Source of the DNA: Streptomyces sp. 2131.1
Lineage (GTDB): Bacteria; Actinomycetota; Actinomycetes; Streptomycetales; Streptomycetaceae
NCBI RefSeq assembly: GCF_900105515.1
Contig: NZ_FNSY01000001.1
Span: 3,906,001-3,970,000 of the forward strand
Direction of reading: 5' to 3'
DNA length: 64,000 nt
Of the stretch, positions 8,048 to 15,332 are shown one piece after another; position 1 is the first letter of the stretch, and each line of letters starts with the position of its first letter. Under the pieces are notes generated by a model, which made no database searches, had not been told where the DNA came from, and worked only from the letters and a program-made list of their open reading frames with translations. Both the position numbers and the translations under genes were made by a program.

Positions 8048-8812
8048 ATGTCGCACGAAGCACTCATCGCCGTCGGGGACCGTTTCGAGGACTTCCTCGC
8101 CAACCGCGGGACCGTCCCGGTCTCCGAGCTGATCGCCCGGCTGCGCACCGGGGAGCTGACCGAGAGCCTGTCGGTGAGCATCGGCCAGGGCCTCAGCGCC
8201 GGTCAGCTCGCCGAGATACGCGCCCTGGCCGAGGAGCACGGGCCGGCCGTCTCGCTGGGCAAGGGCGGGGTCCCGGAACCCGCCGAGCAGCGGCTCACCC
8301 ACAAGCACGACGCGAAGAACGTCCTGATCGGCCCGGTCGGCCAGACCGGCGAGAAGCGCTTCGTCGCCGACCTCGTCATCGACGAGCGCGTCGAGGTCCT
8401 GGAGGACCACCTCACCGGGCAGCACATCCCGGCCATCACCCTGCTTGAGGCGGCCCGTCAGATGTGGACGGTCGTCACCGAGCAGTTCTTCGTCACCGGC
8501 CCGGAGAAGACCCGCTTCGTGATCAGCTCGGTCAACTCCGAGTTCCACAGCTTCGTCTTCCCGCTGCCCGCGACCGCCCAGTACGAGTTGCTCGAACACA
8601 CCCGCAGCCCGGTCGGATCGGTCTTCCGGTGCCGGATCGGCTTCCATCACGGCGAGAAGCTCGCCAGCGTCGTCGAGGCCGAGTACCGGGTCATCCCGGA
8701 GAAGTTCTCCGTCAAGCAGGAGAAGCTCGCCGCCCGCCAGGCCGTCGTCAGCGAACTGACCCGCCTCCGCGAGCAGTCGGCCCCGGCGTTCAGCGCCGAC
8801 CGCGCCGCCTGA
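8048..8812 (+). CDS. AfsA-family hotdog protein, single-domain variant
   Basis: The 254-residue protein has one hotdog domain of the A-factor biosynthesis (AfsA) type at about residues 85-215, recognised by DHLTGQHIPAITLLEAARQMW and a following strand-rich segment. Classical AfsA/ScbA proteins of about 300 residues carry two such repeats. Here the N-terminal 80 residues (FEDFLANRGTVPVSELIAR...) are helical and unlike a hotdog fold. A butyrolactone-synthase role is therefore uncertain; a dehydratase, thioesterase or condensing role on an ACP-bound chain is equally possible. It is third in the operon after the ACP, with GGAGGG before its ATG. Confidence 0.8.
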   Translation: MSHEALIAVGDRFEDFLANRGTVPVSELIARLRTGELTESLSVSIGQGLSAGQLAEIRALAEEHGPAVSLGKGGVPEPAEQRLTHKHDAKNVLIGPVGQTGEKRFVADLVIDERVEVLEDHLTGQHIPAITLLEAARQMWTVVTEQFFVTGPEKTRFVISSVNSEFHSFVFPLPATAQYELLEHTRSPVGSVFRCRIGFHHGEKLASVVEAEYRVIPEKFSVKQEKLAARQAVVSELTRLREQSAPAFSADRAA

Positions 8813-8865
8813 CCGGGCCGCGCCTCTTGTCACGACGAGTCAGGACGAACGGAAGGAGTAAGGAC

Positions 8866-9174
8866 ATGCTGTGGGCGATCCACTGCCTGGACGCGCCGGG
8901 AAGCGCCGCACTGCGCGCGGCCCAGCGCCCGGCCCACTCGGCCCGGCTGCGGGAGGCGAGCGTACGGCCCGTGCTGTACGGCCCCCTGGTGGCCGCCGAC
9001 GGGACCACCGCCGTCGGCAGCCTGATCGTGGTGGAGGCCGGGACCCGGGACGAGGTGGAGGAGTTCGCCACGGGTGACCCGTTCGCCGTCTCCGGGGTGT
9101 GGGAACGCATCGACATCCAGGCGTTCGCGCCCTCGGAGCGGTCCCCGGTCCGGATCGGGGCAGGCACGCCGTGA
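8866..9174 (+). CDS. YCII-domain small protein
   Basis: The 102-residue protein fits the YCII/dimeric alpha-beta barrel fold: WAIHCLDAPGSAALRAAQRP with HSARLREA, then YGPLVAADG and a DPFAVSGVWERIDI strand. Family members include muconolactone-isomerase-like and chlorohydroquinone-processing enzymes, but most are uncharacterised. GGAAGGAG lies eight bases before the ATG. Its stop overlaps the GTG of the flavin oxidase gene, so the two are probably made together and may act on the same substrate. Confidence 0.8.
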   Translation: MLWAIHCLDAPGSAALRAAQRPAHSARLREASVRPVLYGPLVAADGTTAVGSLIVVEAGTRDEVEEFATGDPFAVSGVWERIDIQAFAPSERSPVRIGAGTP

Positions 9175-10709
9175 AGGTCCGCCGGCTCCCGCCCGGGGTG
9201 GACGGCCGGGAGTTCACCCGGGCCCTGGCCGCCTTCCGGGTGGCCCTGGGCCCGCGGTGGGTCCTGACCGAGGGCGCGGTCGGCCTGCCGGGCTACACCG
9301 ACCCGCAACCAGTCCTGGGCGACGCGCACTTCGGCGCATCCGCCGCCCTGATGCCCGGCTCGGTCGAGGACGTCCGGGCGGCGGTGCGGATCGCCGGCGC
9401 CTTCGGGGTCCCGCTCTCACCCGTGCTGCCGGGGCGCGACCCGGGCTTCGGCGGCCCGGCGCCCCGGCTCCCGGGGGCCGTCGCCGTCGACCTGGCCCGG
9501 CTGAACCGGGTCGTCGAGGTGGACCCGGCCGGCGGCTACGCGGTCGTCGAGCCCGGGGTCACCTTCCACGACCTGGCGGGGCACATCGCCGGACTCGGCC
9601 TGGACCAGCGGGTGGACCTGGACGGACCCCGCTGGGGCAGCGTCCTCGGCGAGGTCCTGGAGCGCTCCACCGGCGGCCCCGGATACGAGGGCGCCGACGC
9701 GTCCCCGTACGGCATGGAGGTCGTGCTCGCCGACGGGGACGTGGTGCGCACCGGGACGGCCGCCCTGACCGGTTCAGGGCCCTGGGCGCCCTACGGCTGC
9801 GGGCCGGCGCTCGGCGCGATGTTCGCCCGGTCCGCGTTCGGGATCGTCACCAAGCTCGGGGTGCGGCTGCGCCCCGAACCGGCCGCCCGACGGGCCTACG
9901 CGGTCGCCGTCCCGGCGGAGGACGGGCTCGGGCCCTTGGTCGACGCCCTGCGCCCGCTGCTGAGGGACCGCACCCTCACCGGGACGCCGACCGTCCGCAG
10001 CGTGCTCCTCGACGCGGCGGCGGCCGGCAGCCGCGCCACGTACCACCGTGGCACCGGGCCGGTCCCCGACAGCGCCGTCCGCGCGCTGATGGCGGACCTC
10101 GGCATCGGCCGCTGGAACCTGTACGGGGAGCTGGCGGGGGCGCCCGCGGTGATCGACGCCCAGTGGTCCGTGATCCGGGACGCGCTCGCCGCCGTCCCCG
10201 GCGCCCGGTTCTCCCGCGCCGAGGGGGGCGACGGCGAGGCGGGGTACGCACGGCCGCCCGCGGACGAGGCCGACGGCTGGCTGCCGTACGGGGGCCGGCT
10301 CGACCTCACCCCCGTGTCACCGGTGACCGGCGCGGACGCCCTCGCGCAGTACGCGCTGGCCCGCGACCACGCGCACGCGTACGGCAGGGACTACCTGGGC
10401 GCCTTCGCGGTCGGGGCGCGGGCACTGCACCACCGGGTCACCGCCGTCTTCGACACGCGGGACGCGGACGACCGGGCGCGGGCCCTGGAGCTGTGCGAGG
10501 CACTGGTCCGGGCCGCGGCGGAGGCCGGTTACGGCGTCCAGCGCGCCCACCCCGCGCTGATGGACCGGGTCGCCGCGACCTACGGCTTCAACGACCACGC
10601 CGTGCGCAGGCTCGGCGAACGCATCAAGGACGCACTCGACGCGGAGGGCATTCTCGCCCCCGGCAAGCACGGCATCTGGCCACGCCGCTACCGCGGCCTC
10701 GGCCTCTGA
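9171..10709 (+). CDS. FAD-linked oxidase, vanillyl-alcohol oxidase/p-cresol methylhydroxylase type
   Basis: The 512-residue flavoenzyme has a PCMH-type FAD-binding domain (about 40-230: GSVEDVRAAVRIAGAFGVPL, GFGGPAPRLPGAVAVDLARL, VVEPGVTFHDLAGHI) and a C-terminal substrate/cap domain. The C-terminus (YGFNDHAVRRLGERIKDALD, then GILAPGKHGIWP) closely follows the VAO/eugenol-oxidase pattern. Those enzymes oxidise para-substituted phenols. The phenolate-binding Tyr-Arg pair that I recall before the HL/HP motif reads GVQRAHP here, so the Tyr appears replaced by Gln. There is no secretion signal. The GTG start overlaps the upstream stop (GTGA). Confidence 0.85.
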   Translation: MKVRRLPPGVDGREFTRALAAFRVALGPRWVLTEGAVGLPGYTDPQPVLGDAHFGASAALMPGSVEDVRAAVRIAGAFGVPLSPVLPGRDPGFGGPAPRLPGAVAVDLARLNRVVEVDPAGGYAVVEPGVTFHDLAGHIAGLGLDQRVDLDGPRWGSVLGEVLERSTGGPGYEGADASPYGMEVVLADGDVVRTGTAALTGSGPWAPYGCGPALGAMFARSAFGIVTKLGVRLRPEPAARRAYAVAVPAEDGLGPLVDALRPLLRDRTLTGTPTVRSVLLDAAAAGSRATYHRGTGPVPDSAVRALMADLGIGRWNLYGELAGAPAVIDAQWSVIRDALAAVPGARFSRAEGGDGEAGYARPPADEADGWLPYGGRLDLTPVSPVTGADALAQYALARDHAHAYGRDYLGAFAVGARALHHRVTAVFDTRDADDRARALELCEALVRAAAEAGYGVQRAHPALMDRVAATYGFNDHAVRRLGERIKDALDAEGILAPGKHGIWPRRYRGLGL

Positions 10710-10738
10710 CCAGTCCGAGCAGACAAGGGAGTCGAACC

Positions 10739-12343
10739 GTGGAAACCCAGACGTTGGCAGAGCTGGAGGAGGAGTTCGCGGCGCCCGACGCGGTGCTCTC
10801 GCTCCGCACCCGTACCGCCGAACTGAACGGCCTGCACGCCACCGTGGCCGCCGGGGACGCGGCCGCCACCGAACGCCAGCACGCCAAGGGCAAGCTCACC
10901 GCCCGCGAGCGCATCGGCCTGCTGCTCGACCCGGGCACCTTCGAGGAGGTCGAGCCGCTGCGCCGGCACCGCGCCACAGGCTTCGGCCTGGAGGACCGGC
11001 GCCCGCACACCGACGGCGTCGTCGGCGGCTGGGGCACCGTCGAGGGCCGCACGGTCTTCGTCTACGCCCACGACTTCCGGATCTTCGGCGGGGCCCTGGG
11101 CGAGGCGCACGCCGCGAAGATCCACAAGGTGATGGACCTGGCCCTGGCGGCCGGCGCGCCGCTCGTCTCGCTCAACGACGGGGCCGGCGCCCGCATCCAG
11201 GAGGGCGTCACCGCGCTCGCCGGCTACGGCGGCATCTTCCAGCGCAACACCCGCGCCTCCGGGGTGATCCCGCAGATCAGTGTGATGCTCGGCCCGTGCG
11301 CGGGCGGCGCCGCCTACTCACCGGCGCTCACCGACTTCGTCTTCATGGTCCGCGAGACCTCCCAGATGTTCATCACCGGCCCCGACGTCATCCAGGCCGT
11401 CACCGGCGAGAAGGTCACGCAGAACGGCCTCGGCGGCGCCGACGTCCACGCCGGCACCTCCGGCGTCGCGCACTTCGCGTACGACGACGAGGAGACCTGC
11501 CTGGAGGAGGTCCGCCACCTGATCACGCTGCTCCCGGCCAACAGCACCGAGGAACCGCCCGCCGTCGCCTGCGACGACCCGGCCGACCGCCCCGGGGACG
11601 ACCTGCTCGACCTGGTCCCGGCAGACCCGCAACGCCCTTACGACATGCGCCAGGTGGTCCGCGAGGTGGTGGACGACGGCGACCTGATGGAGGTCCACGA
11701 GCACTGGGCCGGGAACGTCATCTGCGCCCTCGGCCGGATCGACGGGCGCACGGTCGGCGTCGTCGCGAACCAGCCCATGGTGCTGGCCGGGGTGCTCGAC
11801 ATCCACGCCTCGGAGAAGGCCGCGCGCTTCGTGCAGCTGTGCGACGCCTTCAACATCCCGCTCGTCACGTTGGTCGACGTGCCCGGCTTCCTACCCGGCG
11901 TCGACCAGGAGCACGGCGGCATCATCCGGCACGGGGCGAAGCTGCTGTACGCGTACTGCAACGCGACCGTGCCCCGTATCCAGGTCATCCTGCGCAAGGC
12001 CTACGGCGGCGCGTACATCGTCATGGACTCCCGGTCCATCGGCACCGACCTCTCCTACGCCTGGCCCGCCAACGAGATCGCGGTCATGGGCGCGGAGGGC
12101 GCGGCCAACGTCGTCTTCCGCCGGCAGATCGCCGCGTCCGACGACCCGGAGGCGACCCGGCAGCAGCTGGTCAAGGAGTACAAGGCGGAGCTGATGCACC
12201 CCTACTACGCGGCCGAGCGCGGGCTCGTCGACGACGTCATCGACCCGGCGCGCACCCGGGCCGTCCTCGCCGCCGGTCTCGCCATGCTCCGGACCAAGAC
12301 GGTGGCGCTCCCGCACCGCAAGCACGGGAACCAGCCGGCATGA
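10739..12343 (+). CDS. Acyl-CoA carboxylase carboxyltransferase beta subunit (AccB/PccB type)
   Basis: This is the 534-residue carboxyltransferase of a biotin-dependent acyl-CoA carboxylase, making malonyl-, methylmalonyl- or a longer alpha-carboxyacyl-CoA. Family hallmarks are KGKLTARERIGLLLDPGTF, the acyl-CoA oxyanion segment GAGARIQEGVTALAGYGGIF with GPCAGGAAYSPAL, and the biotin-side YGGAYIVMDSRSIG and WPANEIAVMGAEGAANVV. The GTG at 10739 follows AAGGGAG. Full function needs a biotin carboxylase/BCCP alpha subunit, which is not in this window. The stop overlaps the epsilon subunit start. Confidence 0.93.
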   Translation: METQTLAELEEEFAAPDAVLSLRTRTAELNGLHATVAAGDAAATERQHAKGKLTARERIGLLLDPGTFEEVEPLRRHRATGFGLEDRRPHTDGVVGGWGTVEGRTVFVYAHDFRIFGGALGEAHAAKIHKVMDLALAAGAPLVSLNDGAGARIQEGVTALAGYGGIFQRNTRASGVIPQISVMLGPCAGGAAYSPALTDFVFMVRETSQMFITGPDVIQAVTGEKVTQNGLGGADVHAGTSGVAHFAYDDEETCLEEVRHLITLLPANSTEEPPAVACDDPADRPGDDLLDLVPADPQRPYDMRQVVREVVDDGDLMEVHEHWAGNVICALGRIDGRTVGVVANQPMVLAGVLDIHASEKAARFVQLCDAFNIPLVTLVDVPGFLPGVDQEHGGIIRHGAKLLYAYCNATVPRIQVILRKAYGGAYIVMDSRSIGTDLSYAWPANEIAVMGAEGAANVVFRRQIAASDDPEATRQQLVKEYKAELMHPYYAAERGLVDDVIDPARTRAVLAAGLAMLRTKTVALPHRKHGNQPA

Positions 12344-12549
12344 CCATCCGCCTCCTGTCCGGAGACCCCACGCCCGAGGAACTGGCCGCCGTCCTCACTG
12401 TCCTGCACGCCCTGGCCCACCACCGCGCCGAGGACCTTCCCGCCGACGTGGTCCGCCCGGCCCCGTGGTCGCGCGCGGGCCGCCGCGTCCGGCCCGGCGG
12501 CCGGAGCGAGGCGGGCTGGGCGCGCCGGGCCGGAGGGGTCAGCCCCTGA
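12340..12549 (+). CDS. Acyl-CoA carboxylase epsilon subunit (AccE/PccE type)
   Basis: The 69-residue product starts TIRLLSGDPTPEELAAVLTVL, the actinobacterial epsilon-subunit pattern, and ends in a basic Arg/Gly-rich tail containing W residues. These small subunits stabilise or stimulate the alpha-beta carboxylase complex. The ATG overlaps the beta-subunit stop (ATGA). The 3' end overlaps the convergent response regulator gene by 11 bases. Confidence 0.85.
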   Translation: MTIRLLSGDPTPEELAAVLTVLHALAHHRAEDLPADVVRPAPWSRAGRRVRPGGRSEAGWARRAGGVSP

Positions 12550-13180
12550 GATACGCCAGCACCGCGAGTACCCGGCGATTGGTGGTGTCGTCCACGGACA
12601 GGTCCAGCTTGCCGAGGATGGAGCCGAAGTGCTTGCTCACCGTGCCCTCGCTCACCGAAAGGGCCGCCGCGACCGAGGCGTTGGACTTGCCCTCCGCCAT
12701 CAGGGCCAGCACCTCCAGCTCGCGCGCGGTCAGCCGGGACAGCGGGTCCCGGCGGTGCCGGATCAGCTGCCGGACCACCTCCGGGTCCACCACGGTGTCC
12801 CCGGCGGCGACCCGGGCGAGGGCGTCCACGAACTCCTCGACGTGGCCGATGCGTTCCTTGAGGAGATAGCCGACGCCCCGCCCGTCCGCCGAGTCGAGCA
12901 GATCCTCCGCATAGGCGCGCTGCACGTACTGGCTGAGCACGAGCACCGGCAACCCGGGCTGCTTCGCGCGCAGTTCGAGCGCGGCACGCAGGCCTTCGTC
13001 GGAGAAGCCGGGCGGCATGCGGACATCGGTCACCACGATGTCCGGGCCGTGCTCGGCGACCGCCGCGATCAGCTCGTCCGCCGTCCCCGCGCCCGCCACC
13101 ACCTGGTGGCCGAACCGTTCGAGGAGACCGACGAGCCCTTCGCGCAGGAGCACGCTGTCCTCGGCCAGTACGATCCGCAC
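12539..13180 (-). CDS. NarL/LuxR-family response regulator
   Basis: The 213-residue regulator has a receiver domain with AED near the N-terminus, phospho-acceptor Asp52 in VVTDVRMPPG, and a Lys in GYLLKERI. A LuxR helix-turn-helix follows (LTARELEVLALMAEGKSNAS, TVSKHFGSILGKLDL). The GTG at 13180 was chosen because GGGAGG lies eight bases upstream; a much longer same-frame ORF reading through the kinase gene is a shadow. It starts two bases after the kinase stop. The pair is divergent from the ABC exporter and probably controls it. Confidence 0.92.
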   Translation of the reverse strand: MRIVLAEDSVLLREGLVGLLERFGHQVVAGAGTADELIAAVAEHGPDIVVTDVRMPPGFSDEGLRAALELRAKQPGLPVLVLSQYVQRAYAEDLLDSADGRGVGYLLKERIGHVEEFVDALARVAAGDTVVDPEVVRQLIRHRRDPLSRLTARELEVLALMAEGKSNASVAAALSVSEGTVSKHFGSILGKLDLSVDDTTNRRVLAVLAYLRG

Positions 13181-13182
13181 GC

Positions 13183-14466
13183 TCAGGGCCTCCCGCTCGC
13201 GCCCGGTACGGGGACTTCCAGGCGGAACACCGTGGGCCCGCCGGGGGGACTGGACAGTACCAAACGGCCGTCCAGCACCGAGAGACGGTCGGAAACGCCC
13301 TGGAGCCCCGTCCCGTCCTCGGCCGATGCGCCGCCCCGCCCGTCGTCCGCCACCTCCACCACCAGCCGCCCGCGCGCCACCTGCCCGGACACCCGGACCC
13401 GCTCCGCCCCACTGTGTCGCGTCGCGTTCGCCAACGCCTCGCACACCGCGAAGTAGACCCCGCTCTCCACGGCCCCCGGCAGCCGCTCCGGCAGCTCCAG
13501 CTCCACATCGACCGGTATCACCGAGCGGTCCGCGACGTCCTCGACGGCCGCTTCCAGCCCCCGGTCGGTGAGGACCTGGGGGTGGATGCCCCGGATCAGC
13601 TCCCGGATCTCCACCAGCGCGGTGTCCGCCTCGCTGTGCGCCTTGGCCAGCAGCCCGGCCAGCGGCTCCGGCGGGCCCTCCAGCCGGGCCAGTCCGAGCG
13701 CCATCGACAGGGCCACCAGCCGCTGCTGCGCCCCGTCGTGCAGATCGCGCTCGATGCGCCGCCGCTCGGCCTCGAAGGCGTCCACCAGCCGGGTGCGCGA
13801 CCGGTCCAGCTCCCGCAGCCGCGCCCCGGCACCGGAGTCCGCGAGCAGCGCCCGGGCCAGCGTCGCGCGCCAGGCCGCCAGCACCCCCACCGGATACGCG
13901 AACACCGGGAGCAGTACCAGCCCGGCGAGCAGCGTCCCGAAGGCGGCCGGATAGGAGTGGACGAGCCACAGCTTCAGCACCCGGGCCTCCTCGCCGCCGC
14001 TCACGGCCAGCACCACGGGCGCCGCGATCAGCCCGCCGCACACAGTGAGCGCCGCCCCCACGGTCACCGCTTCCAGCGGCCACAGGACGATTGCGGTGAG
14101 CAGCGCGTACCCCAACTCCCGCCAGGTCGCCCGCTCCCGCAGCCGGGTCTTCAGCCAGGCGGTGAGCCCGGTGCCGTCCGGTTCGCCGTGGACCGGGGCG
14201 AGCGGGCGGGGGTCCACCAGCCGCAGCCTGCGGCGCTCCAGGGCGGCGAGCGGGATGCCGGAGAGGGCCAGGGTGAGCAGGAGCGGCAGGCCGACGAGGA
14301 GCACGGCGAGCGCGCCGCCCGCGACCGCGAGCAGCAGGAGGACGGCGAACGCCAGGACGCCGACGATTGCGCCGGTCAGCAGGTAGAGCGCCGCCCGCCA
14401 CGGCCAGGGGCCGCGCAGGTAACGCCGCTGCCACAGGGCCTGGTGGAGGCCGGAGGACGAGGACAT
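13183..14466 (-). CDS. Membrane sensor histidine kinase (HisKA_3)
   Basis: The 427-residue kinase begins at the ATG at 14466; an in-frame ATG at 14517 would run into the large dyad. The N-terminal half holds about four membrane helices in two hairpins (around 27-75 and 120-198). His243 in RRRIERDLHDGAQQRLVALS is the predicted phosphorylation site. The HATPase domain has the N-box ALANATRHS and the DDGRGG and GLQGVSDRLSVLDG motifs. It is paired with the regulator at 12539-13180 and divergent from an MacB-like exporter, an arrangement typical of envelope-stress or antibiotic-sensing systems. Confidence 0.93.
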   Translation of the reverse strand: MSSSSGLHQALWQRRYLRGPWPWRAALYLLTGAIVGVLAFAVLLLLAVAGGALAVLLVGLPLLLTLALSGIPLAALERRRLRLVDPRPLAPVHGEPDGTGLTAWLKTRLRERATWRELGYALLTAIVLWPLEAVTVGAALTVCGGLIAAPVVLAVSGGEEARVLKLWLVHSYPAAFGTLLAGLVLLPVFAYPVGVLAAWRATLARALLADSGAGARLRELDRSRTRLVDAFEAERRRIERDLHDGAQQRLVALSMALGLARLEGPPEPLAGLLAKAHSEADTALVEIRELIRGIHPQVLTDRGLEAAVEDVADRSVIPVDVELELPERLPGAVESGVYFAVCEALANATRHSGAERVRVSGQVARGRLVVEVADDGRGGASAEDGTGLQGVSDRLSVLDGRLVLSSPPGGPTVFRLEVPVPGASGRP

Positions 14467-14504
14467 GGGGGAACCGTAGGCGGCGCCCACGGACCCGGAC
14501 CACC

Positions 14505-14560
14505 CAGCGGTTTCCACTTCTGAGGTGGAGCTACCTCCACCTCAGAAGTGGAAACCGCTG
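14505..14560. promoter_or_regulatory. 26-bp perfect inverted repeat between TCS and ABC exporter
   Basis: Arms 14505-14530 and 14535-14560 are exact reverse complements, separated only by CTAC. Each arm contains CCACTTCTGAGGTGG, itself an imperfect dyad, so the site can be read as nested operators. It lies 38 bp upstream of both the kinase and the ATPase starts. It is probably the binding site of the response regulator and covers both promoters; it could also form a cruciform. Confidence 0.75.
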
Positions 14561-14597
14561 CGATGTGCCGGGCGGCCGACGGCGGTTGGCTGAAGGC

Positions 14598-15332
14598 ATG
14601 AATCACGCAGCCGTCCAACTCCGCTCGGTCACCCGGTCCTACGCCGGGAAGTCCGGTGCCGTCACCGCGCTCGACGCGGTCAGCCTGGACATCCCCCGGG
14701 GCTCCTTCACCGCCGTCATGGGCCCCTCCGGCTCCGGCAAGTCCACCCTGCTCCAGTGCACCGCCGGGCTCGACCGGCCCACCGCGGGGCAGGTGTTCCT
14801 CGGAGACACGGAGCTGACCGGGCTGAGCGAACGCCGGCTGACCCTGCTCCGCCGCAGCCGCATAGGCTTCGTCTTCCAGGCGTTCAACCTGCTCCCCGCC
14901 CTCACCGCCGAGCAGAACGTGGCCCTCCCGCTGAGACTCGCGGGCCGCCGCCCGAAGCGCGCCGACGTCCTCGGAGTCCTGGACCGGGTGGGCCTCGGCG
15001 GGCGGGCCGGGCACCGCCCCGGTGAGCTGTCGGGCGGCCAGCAGCAGCGGGTGGCGCTCGCCCGCGCCCTGGTCACCCGGCCCGACGTCCTGTTCGGCGA
15101 CGAGCCGACCGGCGCGCTGGACTCCACGACCGGCCGCGAGGTGCTGACGCTGCTCCGGACCATGGCGGACGACGGCCAGACCGTGATCATGGTGACCCAC
15201 GACCCGGTCGCCGCCTCCTACGCGGACCGGGTGCTGTTCCTCGCTGACGGCAGGGTGCGCGACGAGCTGCACGCCCCGGTGGCCGAGGAGATCGCGGCCC
15301 GCATGACGCGGATGGGGGCCGTCCCGTGCTGA
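14598..15332 (+). CDS. ABC transporter ATPase (LolD/MacB-like)
   Basis: The 244-residue ATPase has Walker A (GPSGSGKST), the Q-loop in FVFQAFNLLPALTAEQNV, the signature LSGGQQQRVALARAL, Walker B (VLFGDEPTGALD) and the switch His in MVTHDP. The FNLLP and TGALD sequences mark the LolD/MacB/FtsE exporter class. GAAGGC precedes the ATG. It overlaps the permease gene by seven bases and probably energises it. Divergence from the two-component system suggests inducible export of an antimicrobial or lipid-like compound. Confidence 0.93.
   Translation: MNHAAVQLRSVTRSYAGKSGAVTALDAVSLDIPRGSFTAVMGPSGSGKSTLLQCTAGLDRPTAGQVFLGDTELTGLSERRLTLLRRSRIGFVFQAFNLLPALTAEQNVALPLRLAGRRPKRADVLGVLDRVGLGGRAGHRPGELSGGQQQRVALARALVTRPDVLFGDEPTGALDSTTGREVLTLLRTMADDGQTVIMVTHDPVAASYADRVLFLADGRVRDELHAPVAEEIAARMTRMGAVPC

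Noticed and set aside
8048..8812. Calling the AfsA homologue a proven gamma-butyrolactone synthase and the locus a signalling cluster
   Set aside because: Only one hotdog repeat is visible and no receptor/synthase pair is adjacent, so that assignment is not supported.
10750..10750. Long same-frame ORF from 9074 that would fuse a 555-residue Arg/Gly-rich segment to the carboxylase beta subunit
   Set aside because: The extra part is an out-of-frame reading of the flavin oxidase gene; the GTG at 10739 has a ribosome binding site and the family start.
12539..14503. 654-residue ORF suggesting a kinase-regulator fusion
   Set aside because: The N-terminal 440 residues are a shadow of the histidine kinase gene in another frame; the regulator has its own GTG and GGGAGG.
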